Translations under genes and position numbers: made by a program
Assembly (NCBI GenBank): GCA_020636025.1
Contig: JACJYQ010000011.1
Coordinates: 1-61,097 of the forward strand
DNA length: 61,097 nt
Reading direction: 5' to 3'
Source of the DNA: Lewinellaceae bacterium
GTDB taxonomy: Bacteria > Bacteroidota > Bacteroidia > Chitinophagales > Saprospiraceae
The notes under the pieces: model-generated
The model's input: only the letters and a program-made list of their open reading frames with translations
Database searches by the model: none
What the model was told of the DNA's origin: nothing
Shown here: positions 53,751-61,097 of the stretch, one piece after another
Numbering within the stretch: the first letter of the stretch is position 1
Layout: each line of letters starts with the position of its first letter

Positions 53751-54461
53751 TTAATTCTTTTCTTGCATGATCCTGGCCAGTGCCCGGTTTAGTTTTTCTT
53801 CACCTGTTTGAGCTCTCAGTTCATCAATACTTTTAAAGAACTGCACCTTCCCATCCATAATATAAATAACGTCTGAACTCAGCTCCTCCAGATCACTGAG
53901 AATATGTGAGGTTATTAATACCAGCTTTCCTTTTTGTTTTTCCCTAAGTACCTTCTCCTTTAATATCTCTGTAGAGAATGGATCGAGTCCGGCGGTAGGT
54001 TCGTCAAGGATTAAAATATCCGGATCAAAAAGGAAGGCCAGGCAAGCACTTACTTTTTGGCGCATACCACCAGAGAGAGTTCGCATTGACTTATCTGAAA
54101 ATTTCTCTATTTCAAAAGACTCCATCAACTCCCTATCCAAATTTTTAAATCGACCCATTCGGATATCCAGGATCATGTCAAACAATTGCCCTACCCGCAT
54201 ATTATCCGGATAGCGACCAATTTGTGGCATATAACCCAATCGCTGCCTGTAATCCCATTTTCCTGAAATCGGCAGCCCACTTAGGAATATTTCACCTGAA
54301 TCGGGCACCACAAGTCCCAGAATACATTTCAGAAAAGTGGTTTTACCTGATCCATTCGGGCCAATTAGGGAAATAGACTGTCCTGATTTGAAACATAGAT
54401 TTACATTATCCAGGACCTTTTGCCTACCGTAGGACTTGTTTAAGCTCTGTGCTTCCAGCAT
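53751..54461 (-). CDS. nosF: NosF, ABC ATPase of the nitrous oxide reductase maturation system
   Basis: 236 residues. All ABC motifs are present: Walker A GPNGSGKTTFLK (about 34-45), Q-loop MPQIGRYPDN, signature LSGGMRQK (about 135), Walker B ILILDEPTAGLDP (about 155) and H-loop (LITSHILSDLEEL). NosF energises NosDFY for CuZ assembly of NosZ. Gene order nosD-fasciclin-nosF-nosY with short gaps shows a single transcript. Confidence 0.95.
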   Translation of the reverse strand: MLEAQSLNKSYGRQKVLDNVNLCFKSGQSISLIGPNGSGKTTFLKCILGLVVPDSGEIFLSGLPISGKWDYRQRLGYMPQIGRYPDNMRVGQLFDMILDIRMGRFKNLDRELMESFEIEKFSDKSMRTLSGGMRQKVSACLAFLFDPDILILDEPTAGLDPFSTEILKEKVLREKQKGKLVLITSHILSDLEELSSDVIYIMDGKVQFFKSIDELRAQTGEEKLNRALARIMQEKN

Positions 54462-54476
54462 AATCAGCTTTGTTGT

Positions 54477-55040
54477 TTATTCAGGCAAGAGCACTGCGTC
54501 AATTACATGTATGATACCATTAGATGCCGGGACTGTTGCCAATACATTTGCTCCATTGACAGTAATTTTTCCATCCTTATTTGAAATATTCACATTGCCG
54601 CCGTTTGCCATGGACAGGATCTTACCATCTTCCAGCATATCCGGTTTAAATACCGCCAGTGCCACGTGATACTCCAGAATATTGGCTAGTGCATCTTTTT
54701 GTTCGGGTTTCAGCAGATTATCCAAGGTTCCGGCAGGAAGCTTGTCAAATGCAGCATTGGTGGGCGCAAACACAGTAAAAGGGCCGGCGTTTGATAAAGA
54801 GTTTACTAAGTCGGCTGCAGCAACAGCTTTAACCAATGTGCTGTGATCAGCGCTTCCCATAGCAACTTTCACGATGTCTTTCTGAGATTCTTCGTCTTTC
54901 ACAGTAGATTGGCCACCATCCATGACCGCAGTTTTGCCAGCATTCTGTACAGGCGCATCTCCACTTGAATTTGTGCAACTACACATGGAAAAAACTATAA
55001 GAAAGAGCCAAAATAAATTTGTTAGATTTTTCATTTTCAT
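54477..55040 (-). CDS. Fasciclin (FAS1) domain lipoprotein inside the nos operon
   Basis: 187 residues from the ATG at 55040; an alternative ATG 6 bases further in is possible. A signal peptide ends at a lipobox-like site (FSMCSC, Cys about 20), then a polar linker and one FAS1 domain (about 55-185) with the H1-like motif GPFTVFAPTNAAFDKLP, YHV, and IIHVIDAVLLPE. FAS1 domains mediate protein-protein adhesion. The gene lies between nosD and nosF with gaps of 45 and 15 bases, so it is co-transcribed. Its role in nitrous oxide reduction is unknown. Confidence 0.9.
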   Translation of the reverse strand: MKMKNLTNLFWLFLIVFSMCSCTNSSGDAPVQNAGKTAVMDGGQSTVKDEESQKDIVKVAMGSADHSTLVKAVAAADLVNSLSNAGPFTVFAPTNAAFDKLPAGTLDNLLKPEQKDALANILEYHVALAVFKPDMLEDGKILSMANGGNVNISNKDGKITVNGANVLATVPASNGIIHVIDAVLLPE

Positions 55041-55085
55041 ATGATTGAGTGTGTGTTCATTTAAATTAAACCTGAACAATTCCTG

Positions 55086-56321
55086 TCAAAATTCAAGACT
55101 TTTTATAGCAGGCATTTTATCCACAAGTTGTTCAGGAGTTAAGGAGGGAATAATTTTTTCTGCTTTATCCATTAAATACACCATAATACTGCGCATAAAC
55201 ATCAACCCATAAGGCATTCGTTCAACTACTATGGCATACAGACTGACCGGTCGGTAAGGAATATCCCCAATGCCATCGTGATTCAGATCGTATCCTTCAT
55301 ACCGATCCCAGTAATTATGCTCAAATGAATTCAGTACCAGATGACCGTTTGTGGAAACATCAAAGGAATTGCTGAAGAAGTTGTTCTCGCGAATCACATT
55401 GGCGTCACAGCTGGCCTGTATCCGCAACGCCCAGCCGTTTTCTTTAAAAATATTTTGCTCAAGTATAATCCTGCTTGCCCCTTCCATAAAAACAGCAGCT
55501 GAGTTGTGCTCAAAAACATTACTGGAAATATAACTGTCCGTAATTTCTTTTAACAGTATGCCATACGCAGCACTCCCCCAATTGTAGCCAAATTCGTTTT
55601 CGGTCATTTCAACCTTCCTTGAATACATTACCGCCACCCCGGCACCATTTTGATAAAAACGGTTGTGATGGTATTTATCCTCATGAGAAAACATAAAATG
55701 GAGTCCGTAACGCAGATTCCGTTCGCTGTTATTCGATGTTATTTCCGAGTTATTCACAAATTCGAAATAAATACCATCCCTTTGTCCACTCACATTATTG
55801 CCTTCTATCAAGGCCTCCGCACAATTCCAAAGGTGAATACCATTGCCACTATTCTGCTCCTCTTTGATAATTCCCTGTATATCATTATTGCTTATGACAC
55901 AATGGTCAGATCTTGAAAGGTAAATGCCAAAAGTGCAATCTCTGAACCGGTTTGATTCAATTATCACATAATCTGCAGATTGCACTTTCAGTCCTGCTAT
56001 TTCTTGTGTACTACTGGTTCCTGTTCGGCAAATTTCAAATCCAATTACTGCACAGTGCGAAGCGTTCAGAGTCAGCACCTCATATTTATAATCTCCATCC
56101 AGCACCGGGTAATCAAGCCCGATCAGTGTGAGCCGCTTTTCAACAACAAGCTCTGCCTCGTGGTAATGCCCGGAAGAAACCATGATCGTATCACCCTCTG
56201 CAGCATACTCAATGGCAGAACGTATATTCTTAAAATGCTGTCCTTTACCGACGAAAAACGTAGCAGCTGAAATTTGTACACTTACAAGAACATAAGAAAC
56301 AAACAGAATTACTTCTTTCAT
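55086..56321 (-). CDS. nosD: NosD, periplasmic copper/sulfur-delivery protein for NosZ
   Basis: 411 residues. A signal peptide (about 1-20, ending VQISAA) is followed by a right-handed beta-helix of about ten repeats (NNDIQG, NNVSGQRDGIYFE, NNSERNLRYGLHFMFSHEDKYHHN), the NosD/carbohydrate-binding CASH-type pattern, and a C-terminal helical tail. NosD works with NosF and NosY to assemble the CuZ centre. It begins 24 bases after the NosL-fusion gene on the same strand. Confidence 0.95.
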   Translation of the reverse strand: MKEVILFVSYVLVSVQISAATFFVGKGQHFKNIRSAIEYAAEGDTIMVSSGHYHEAELVVEKRLTLIGLDYPVLDGDYKYEVLTLNASHCAVIGFEICRTGTSSTQEIAGLKVQSADYVIIESNRFRDCTFGIYLSRSDHCVISNNDIQGIIKEEQNSGNGIHLWNCAEALIEGNNVSGQRDGIYFEFVNNSEITSNNSERNLRYGLHFMFSHEDKYHHNRFYQNGAGVAVMYSRKVEMTENEFGYNWGSAAYGILLKEITDSYISSNVFEHNSAAVFMEGASRIILEQNIFKENGWALRIQASCDANVIRENNFFSNSFDVSTNGHLVLNSFEHNYWDRYEGYDLNHDGIGDIPYRPVSLYAIVVERMPYGLMFMRSIMVYLMDKAEKIIPSLTPEQLVDKMPAIKSLEF

Positions 56322-56345
56322 AACTTGAAAGTTTATGGTTGGATT

Positions 56346-57380
56346 TTAAAATTCAGCTTTTACCTCATCCCACTGAAGTCGCCTGCCTGCTCCAATCGCT
56401 TTTTCAAGAGCAAGTAAATCCTGATGTTTTGAAAAACTGGCAATATCCCCTCTCATGGGACTTTTTACCTTTTCATCCTTAAAGTAAAATGCCTGCTGAA
56501 CCGGAACAAATGTTCCTGTAACGGAAAAATCTACGACTACGATCTGGTTAATATCTACTTCAGGGACCTGTTCGTCCTTAAGGAATGCACAAAGGCAATT
56601 CAGGTCATCAAATTTGAATACTCTGCCTTTTTTTGTCACCACCTCTGCGCCAAACCGCTTGTCGGTAATAGTCATCTTACATTGAGTACAAGCATCGACT
56701 CCATACCGAATGGGTTCTGGTCCGGAATTACAATTTGTAAAAGCCAACACCAGAACTGCCAGAGCAAAAAGCTTTGGCGTACCGGCTTTAGGGGCTTTTA
56801 AAACGGAAGCTTTTTTGTCTTTAAAAAACGTCCACCACCAAATTATGGTAGCCATAAGACAAACTGCAATCAATACCCAGGCTCCGGAATCAGGTCCGGA
56901 GTAAGCCGTAAAATTTAGCAGATTCTTATACCCGATGAGGGGAGGCTGATAGGCCATTCCTTCCACCTTAATAGCTGCATTAGGACTCAGGTTATGGCCA
57001 TATTCATAGCCCCATTGCCAAAAGTCCCATAAGGCCAGAATAGCATATATGTAAGATAAGAGTGTGAACGAGAACAATATTCTTCCGCTACCTAACAACG
57101 CGGCTGCCAGACCAATAGCAATTAACAGACCCAGCAACCAGTTTATATATTGAAACTCGGGAAACATTTCCACACTGATATGTTTCATGCCTATATAATG
57201 GTTCAATCCATTAATGATATCAATGTCACCAGTCAAAGCATTTGTCCATATTTTCATACTAAGCCCTTCCGGATATTGAGGAGCCCAGAGAACAATTTGC
57301 CACATTGGAACAAAGTATGCTATGATCAACGCCATTGAACCTAACGTCAACAAAATCCTGGATACCTTACTTAGCTTCAT
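56346..57380 (-). CDS. Fusion of a multi-pass membrane protein with a NosL copper chaperone domain
   Basis: 344 residues. Residues 1-185 hold four or five membrane helices with a periplasmic stretch (about 30-75). After a linker (about 188-202) comes a second hydrophobic segment (203-216) and a lipobox-like TNCNSG (Cys217), then a NosL domain (about 222-344) with the Cu(I)-binding DACTQCKMTI (Cys231, Cys234, Met236). NosL is normally a separate lipoprotein giving copper to NosD/NosZ, and the membrane protein is a separate neighbour in other nos clusters. The single ORF has no stop or frameshift between the parts. It comes after nosZ, 243 bases upstream of which is a stem-loop. Confidence 0.9.
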   Translation of the reverse strand: MKLSKVSRILLTLGSMALIIAYFVPMWQIVLWAPQYPEGLSMKIWTNALTGDIDIINGLNHYIGMKHISVEMFPEFQYINWLLGLLIAIGLAAALLGSGRILFSFTLLSYIYAILALWDFWQWGYEYGHNLSPNAAIKVEGMAYQPPLIGYKNLLNFTAYSGPDSGAWVLIAVCLMATIIWWWTFFKDKKASVLKAPKAGTPKLFALAVLVLAFTNCNSGPEPIRYGVDACTQCKMTITDKRFGAEVVTKKGRVFKFDDLNCLCAFLKDEQVPEVDINQIVVVDFSVTGTFVPVQQAFYFKDEKVKSPMRGDIASFSKHQDLLALEKAIGAGRRLQWDEVKAEF

Positions 57381-57476
57381 GCCTGTTCAAATTGAAAATC
57401 AGTTAAAATCAAAAGCCGTTTAGAATTACATCTCCTAAATAATCCCCTGCGAATCCGAGGATATTAAGCTTTCAGA

Positions 57477-57507
57477 CAAGTGTGTTACCTGGTGTAATTC
57501 ACACTTG
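57477..57507 (-). ncRNA. mRNA stem-loop between nosZ and the NosL fusion
   Basis: CAAGTGTG (57477-57484) pairs with CACACTTG (57500-57507), with an inner TTAC/GTAA stem. No T-run on the minus strand, so it is more likely a processing or stability hairpin than a terminator. It could set nosZ expression above that of the maturation genes. Confidence 0.5.
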
Positions 57508-57623
57508 GAAAAACCTTGTCAACTAAGCGTAAATTTGTAGAGAACGTATTCTCCGAACCGTCATCCTGAAAACAAGTCTGGCCAATCAGGCACTTCCAGG
57601 TTGGCGGTCACGGATCACCGCTT

Positions 57624-59618
57624 TTACTTGGATTCGGAATCAGGTTTTTTGTTGGTACTATAGCTCAATGCTATATTGGTCCCTCTTGGAGAAACGCGAA
57701 TGTATCCCTGCATTTCCTGATGCAGTGCTGAACAGAAATCTGTACAATAAAATGGGATTACGCCCACCTTGTCAGGCACCCATTTCAGGGTACATGTTTC
57801 TCCGGGCATGATTAATATCTCAGCATTATCATTCCCTTTTATGGCAAAACCATGCGGAACATCCCAGTCTTGCTCGAGGTTGGTTACGTGGAAATACACC
57901 TCGTCTCCAAGCTTTACACCTTCAATATTGTCAGGTGTAAAGTGTGAGCGAATTGATGTCATATTTACATGCACTTTATTTCCTTCCCTGAATACTTTTG
58001 CCTCCTTTTCACCTTTGGCTGCATAAGCGTGCTGATTATCCTCAATTTTGAAGAAGCGCACCGAACGGTCCTTTACAAGACTGGCAGGTATGGCTTCTGC
58101 ATAGTGAGGTTCGCCCACGGTAGGAAAGTCCAGCAGCAATTTCATTTTGCCCCCGGTGATATCATACAACTGGGCTGATTGTGTTAGTTCAGGACCTGTA
58201 GGGAGATATCGATCTTTTGTGATCTTGTTATAGGCAACCACATATTTACCATGCGGATGTGCTGTGTTCCCACCCGGAACCATCAGGTGACCAATAGAGT
58301 AATATGTCGGGATCCTGTCTACCACCTCAAGTGTTTTGACATTCCATTTGGCAATTTCAGATGATACGAAACATGAGGTGTACGCAAAACCCTCATCGTC
58401 AAATTCGGTGTGCAACGGACCAAGACCCGGTTTCTTTACTTCCCCATGGAGCACTGCATCATAGTTTAATACAGGCATGCCTTCGTATTCACCGTCAAAG
58501 GTCTTGTTTTCTATTGCCTGAAGCATTTTTTGGAATGAGAAAACCGGAACGACCGCTGCCAATTTGCCGGAACCGGCAATATACTCGCCGGTTGGGTTTA
58601 CATCACAGCCGTGTGGAGACTTCGGGCATGGCATCAGATAAACCACATCTTTCAACTCTCTTGGGTCGAGTACTATGGTTTCAGTTTCAATGACACTATT
58701 GGCCTGATGCTTGGTATCATCATACAAATTGTGCGCATAACGGGATTTAAGTACTTTACCTTTACCAGCTTTCACATACTCCTCGCACTTTTTCCAGTTC
58801 ACAGCCATGATAAAATCCTTATCCTTTTGGGAAGCATTTACCTCCAGAAGCGTATGCGCCAGTTCAGAGTTATAACAGGAAAAAAATGCCCAATCATGAG
58901 AAGGCCCTTTCCCTCCTTTACTCAAATCGAAATCCATGCCGGGAAACAACAATTGAAATCCCATCGACATCTGTCCGCTTTCAGGATCAATTCTAACAAA
59001 AGACACTACACTTTTAAAATTTTCCCTGTAACTATCAATGGGTACATCCGGGTTGGACCCTGCATCGTCAAGCGGAAAACCAAAACGGGTGCCGGCAATG
59101 GCATATTCGGTATTTTCTGTTAGAAAAGGGGAAGAGTGGTTACCCGAACTATTTGGTATTTCAAGGATCTCTTCAGTTCTGAAGGAGCCGAAATCAATTC
59201 TGGCAATACGCGGCGTGTTATTTCCATTTATGAAAGCCCATCTACCATCGTGTTCGCCATTGGTGGTTGAAAACGCAAGGTGGTGCGCATCGTCCCAGGG
59301 AACAAATCCGTGCGAAGTGTTCAACATGGGCTTAGTTTCCTCACTATATCCCCAACCACTTTCAGGGAATTGAGAAAACACAGGTATGATCTTCAACAGG
59401 CGGCCTGAAGGCAATCCGTAAACGCTTACCTGACCATTAAAGCCACCTGATACAAGATTATAAAACTCATCGTACTGACCAGGGGCAACGTATACTTTTT
59501 GGGCAGCATCTCCTATCACGGCAGTACTGGGATTTTGTGGTTTGCACCCTAATGCAAGGGTTAGTACTATAATAAGGAGCCCCACAAATATTTGTAAAGA
59601 AAAAAGTTTGGTTTTCAT
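57624..59618 (-). CDS. nosZ: Nitrous oxide reductase, clade II
   Basis: 664 residues. NosZ reduces N2O to N2 in the periplasm. The signal is Sec-type with a possible lipobox (LALGCK), rather than the Tat signal of clade I, which places it in clade II with nosD-type clusters. The seven-bladed propeller carries CuZ His ligands in DDAHHLAFS, EHDGRW and EPHY. The C-terminal cupredoxin CuA site is YCTDFCSALHQEM (CxxxCxxxHxxM). It follows a cytochrome c gene by 45 bases, the likely electron donor. Confidence 0.97.
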   Translation of the reverse strand: MKTKLFSLQIFVGLLIIVLTLALGCKPQNPSTAVIGDAAQKVYVAPGQYDEFYNLVSGGFNGQVSVYGLPSGRLLKIIPVFSQFPESGWGYSEETKPMLNTSHGFVPWDDAHHLAFSTTNGEHDGRWAFINGNNTPRIARIDFGSFRTEEILEIPNSSGNHSSPFLTENTEYAIAGTRFGFPLDDAGSNPDVPIDSYRENFKSVVSFVRIDPESGQMSMGFQLLFPGMDFDLSKGGKGPSHDWAFFSCYNSELAHTLLEVNASQKDKDFIMAVNWKKCEEYVKAGKGKVLKSRYAHNLYDDTKHQANSVIETETIVLDPRELKDVVYLMPCPKSPHGCDVNPTGEYIAGSGKLAAVVPVFSFQKMLQAIENKTFDGEYEGMPVLNYDAVLHGEVKKPGLGPLHTEFDDEGFAYTSCFVSSEIAKWNVKTLEVVDRIPTYYSIGHLMVPGGNTAHPHGKYVVAYNKITKDRYLPTGPELTQSAQLYDITGGKMKLLLDFPTVGEPHYAEAIPASLVKDRSVRFFKIEDNQHAYAAKGEKEAKVFREGNKVHVNMTSIRSHFTPDNIEGVKLGDEVYFHVTNLEQDWDVPHGFAIKGNDNAEILIMPGETCTLKWVPDKVGVIPFYCTDFCSALHQEMQGYIRVSPRGTNIALSYSTNKKPDSESK

Positions 59619-59663
59619 ATCAATTAATGGTTTGAATAGTAAGAGAATAATACAGAACCAGCT

Positions 59664-60131
59664 TTATTTTTCACCGTCATTGCGACGCATGAATTCCAAC
59701 AATTCTCTGGCTTCTGCCTGCGTCAGGTTCTGATTCGGCATACGTACCAAGCATTCCTCTAAAAGCTTTTGTGCCTCAGGATCGCTGTCAAGCATCATAT
59801 CAACATTGGTGATCATGTTTAAGATCCAAACAGGCTGGCGCCGTTTAGTCACTCCGGCCCACCCTGGACCTACCAGTTTTTCATCCGTGAGTTTGTGGCA
59901 TGCAAGACATTTCAGATCGTAATTTTTCTTTCCGGCCTCCACCCAAACTTGATTTAACGGGTTGGTCAGTTCTACATCTTTGACCTCAGTCCCGTGAACC
60001 TCGGGCTGTTTTGATGCAATTTCTGATGGTGTTGGCGATTTTTTAGCCGCCTCTTCTGCTTCTTTTTTTGATGTGCATGCAATTAATCCAATGACGATAA
60101 TTGCAAGTAGAAAACTGTTTTTTCGAAACAT
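59664..60131 (-). CDS. Lipoprotein cytochrome c of the nos operon
   Basis: 155 residues. A signal ending at a lipobox (GLIACTS, Cys about 19), a charged linker, then a class I cytochrome c domain with CLACHK (about 75-80) as the haem-attachment site and RMPNQNL as the likely Met ligand. It is the first gene of the nos operon, directly before nosZ, and by position most likely passes electrons to NosZ. A TACCTTTG promoter lies about 53 bases upstream. Confidence 0.92.
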   Translation of the reverse strand: MFRKNSFLLAIIVIGLIACTSKKEAEEAAKKSPTPSEIASKQPEVHGTEVKDVELTNPLNQVWVEAGKKNYDLKCLACHKLTDEKLVGPGWAGVTKRRQPVWILNMITNVDMMLDSDPEAQKLLEECLVRMPNQNLTQAEARELLEFMRRNDGEK

Positions 60132-60183
60132 AACAAATTGAATAATTTATTAAAGAAATAAAGACCTTGTTATCTTTATTTGT

Positions 60184-60191
60184 CAAAGGTA
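60184..60191 (-). promoter_or_regulatory. nos operon promoter: TTG-N18-TACCTTTG
   Basis: The minus strand reads TACCTTTG (60191-60184) with TTG at 60212-60210, an 18-base spacer. Transcription would start near 60177, leaving a 46-base leader to the cytochrome gene. Confidence 0.65.
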
Positions 60192-60227
60192 TGCACTCTT
60201 TTATCCCGCCAATGATGAGCCAGGTCA

Positions 60228-60241
60228 ATCAACTGGTTGAT
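60228..60241. promoter_or_regulatory. 6-bp palindrome in the nos/rrf2 divergent region
   Basis: ATCAAC-TG-GTTGAT, a perfect inverted repeat overlapping the FNR-like box by 5 bases. Its half-sites face the opposite way from FNR sites. It is a candidate operator for the adjacent Rrf2-type regulator. Confidence 0.35.
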
Positions 60242-60250
60242 GATCATCAT
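60237..60250. promoter_or_regulatory. FNR/CRP-like box for the nos operon
   Basis: TTGAT-GATC-ATCAT matches TTGAT-N4-ATCAA at 9 of 10 fixed positions. Its centre (60243.5) is 52.5 bases from the first base of the nos TACCTTTG box, as for the ccoI site. Confidence 0.55.
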
Positions 60251-60275
60251 CCTGGTTGGAAGACTTGGCAGGGCT

Positions 60276-60283
60276 TATATTTG
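60276..60283 (+). promoter_or_regulatory. -7 box TATATTTG directly before the Rrf2-type gene
   Basis: Exact TAnnTTTG ending 4 bases before the ATG at 60288, so transcription would begin near the start codon. A TTG at 60256-60258 is a possible -33 element. Confidence 0.4.
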
Positions 60284-60287
60284 CATC

Positions 60288-60716
60288 ATGTTTTCAAAAA
60301 CCTTTGGTCATGCCCTGCGAGCGGTTACTTATGTAGCCATTTATGGGAGGGACGGGAATAAGGTCTCATTGCAAACTTTATCGAAGTCGCTTCATATTCC
60401 ACACCCTATCCTGGGTAAGGTCATGCAATCGCTTGTGCGCAACGGTGTTTTAGATTCTGTTAAAGGCCCGAATGGAGGCTTTTTTATAAATCAAAATACA
60501 CTTGGCACCCTACTTATAGAAATTCTAAAAACAACAGACGGAAATCTGGTATTTGACAAATGTGCGCTTGGGCTAAAGCGGTGTAATCCGGATCACCCTT
60601 GTTTGTTACACCCAGACTTTGAATCCTGTAGAAACGATTTGCTGAAGATTTTTTCCAAAAAAACGGTACTCGATTTATCAAAAGAAACCGAGGAAAAACT
60701 CATATTTATAGCCTGA
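60288..60716 (+). CDS. Rrf2-family transcriptional regulator
   Basis: 142 residues from the ATG at 60288; an upstream in-frame ATG at 60237 would add 17 residues before the conserved MFSKTFGHALRAVTYVA start and is rejected. The winged helix (about 10-65) has LSKSLHIPHPILGKVMQSLVRNG and GPNGGFFI as DNA-contacting parts. Cys92, Cys99, Cys105 and Cys114 lie in the region where NsrR and IscR hold an iron-sulfur cluster (spacing x6, x5), so NO or oxygen sensing is plausible. It is divergent from the nos operon and probably regulates it. Confidence 0.9.
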   Translation: MFSKTFGHALRAVTYVAIYGRDGNKVSLQTLSKSLHIPHPILGKVMQSLVRNGVLDSVKGPNGGFFINQNTLGTLLIEILKTTDGNLVFDKCALGLKRCNPDHPCLLHPDFESCRNDLLKIFSKKTVLDLSKETEEKLIFIA

Positions 60717-60792
60717 ACTATATGAGACAGGATATTGTATTCGGGATGTCCTCTCCATCCAGGACTCAGATTATATGAAGGATTTATTCTGC

Positions 60793-61097
60793 TCACCCCG
60801 CGTAATCAATACTCGGCCCCAAAACCTGTTCCAGCACCTTTACCAGATCGTGAGTCGTCAGGATACCAACCAGGCGCTGATCATGCTCCACTACAGGTAA
60901 GGCGTGAAAAACATGGGTTTTAAACAAGTTGATGGCATCTTCCACTGTATCGCCTGGTCTTAGCGTTACCACAGCCTGGGTCATCACATCTCTTACCTGA
61001 ATATTGTCCAGGCCGGCCTGGTACTGCCCTTCCGGCGTATTTCCCTGATGCATTTCGCTGATGATCTGTAGATAGTCGGTGTAACTGACAATGCCTG
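60793..61097 (-). CDS. CBS-domain protein (partial, runs off the right edge)
   Basis: Only the C-terminal 100 residues are in the window; the frame is open to position 61097. It shows the end of one CBS motif (GIVSYTDYLQII) and a complete second one (VRDVMTQAVVTLRPGDTVEDA..., LPVVEHDQRLVGILTTHDLVKVL). CBS pairs bind adenosine nucleotides and regulate enzymes or transporters; the full architecture is unknown, but a small stand-alone CBS-pair protein is likely. Confidence 0.85.
   Translation of the reverse strand, partial: GIVSYTDYLQIISEMHQGNTPEGQYQAGLDNIQVRDVMTQAVVTLRPGDTVEDAINLFKTHVFHALPVVEHDQRLVGILTTHDLVKVLEQVLGPSIDYAG

Noticed and set aside
60228..60241. ATCAAC-TG-GTTGAT as an FNR site
   Set aside because: The half-sites point outward (ATCAA...TTGAT), opposite to FNR; it is kept only as a separate palindrome.
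60237..60287. Longer Rrf2 start at 60237
   Set aside because: It would translate the FNR-like box and the -7 box; the family start is MFSKTFGHA at 60288.

Overview
The window is a chromosomal segment from a member of the Bacteroidota. The evidence is a SusC/SusD pair, a protein with a type IX secretion (T9SS) C-terminal sorting domain, a CtlX-type amidinohydrolase, a Bacteroidota-style ATP synthase a subunit with a His-rich leader, and repeated Bacteroidota -7 promoter boxes (TAnnTTTG) at many gene starts. Gene content (large ASPIC/UnbV FG-GAP proteins, clade II nitrous oxide reductase, copper ATPases) would fit an environmental Saprospiria-like or Cytophagales-like bacterium, but that placement is inference. 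No phage, CRISPR array or complete insertion sequence was seen.

Layout. 1-680: no convincing gene; two competing hairpins and a possible broken ORF. 0.7-11.9 kb: a small lipoprotein, then three tandem paralogues of about 1160 aa that are membrane-anchored FG-GAP/VCBS proteins with an ASPIC/UnbV domain. 12-16 kb (minus): a 29-aa membrane microprotein, a haem-binding-domain protein and secA. 16.4-22 kb (minus): a SusC/SusD/lipoprotein nutrient-uptake operon ended by a strong terminator. 22.5-33.8 kb: housekeeping and envelope genes (pdxJ, CPBP protease, YheT hydrolase, ctlX, TMTC-like TPR membrane protein, T9SS cargo, flippase, SLC13 transporter). 34-40 kb: ATP synthase genes atpB-E-F-H-A-G without atpD/atpC, with a four-helix-bundle gene inserted between atpB and atpE, flanked by inverted repeats. 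40-41 kb: dgkA, a small membrane protein, tRNA-Ser(GGA). 41.3-48.6 kb: copper handling (HMA-domain protein, CopA, AraC regulator with an HMA-like sensor domain) and a CcoI-type copper ATPase, with a signal-less amidase between. 48.7-53 kb: PAS histidine kinase, Hsp20, formate-THF ligase. 53-60 kb (minus): a nitrous oxide reduction operon (cytochrome c, nosZ, a membrane-domain/NosL fusion, nosD, a fasciclin lipoprotein, nosF, nosY), divergent from an Rrf2-family regulator. A CBS-domain gene runs off the right edge.

How it fits together. NosZ and cbb3-type oxidases are copper enzymes used under low oxygen, and the copper genes sit next to them here. Identical FNR/CRP-like boxes (TTGAT-N4-ATCAT) lie upstream of ccoI and of the nos operon, each centred exactly 52.5 bp upstream of the first base of a TAnnTTTG box, suggesting one shared low-oxygen regulon. 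The other recurring theme is non-coding: long palindromes at most convergent gene junctions, and a family of AT-rich ATTAGCTAATT repeats confined to the ATP synthase region.
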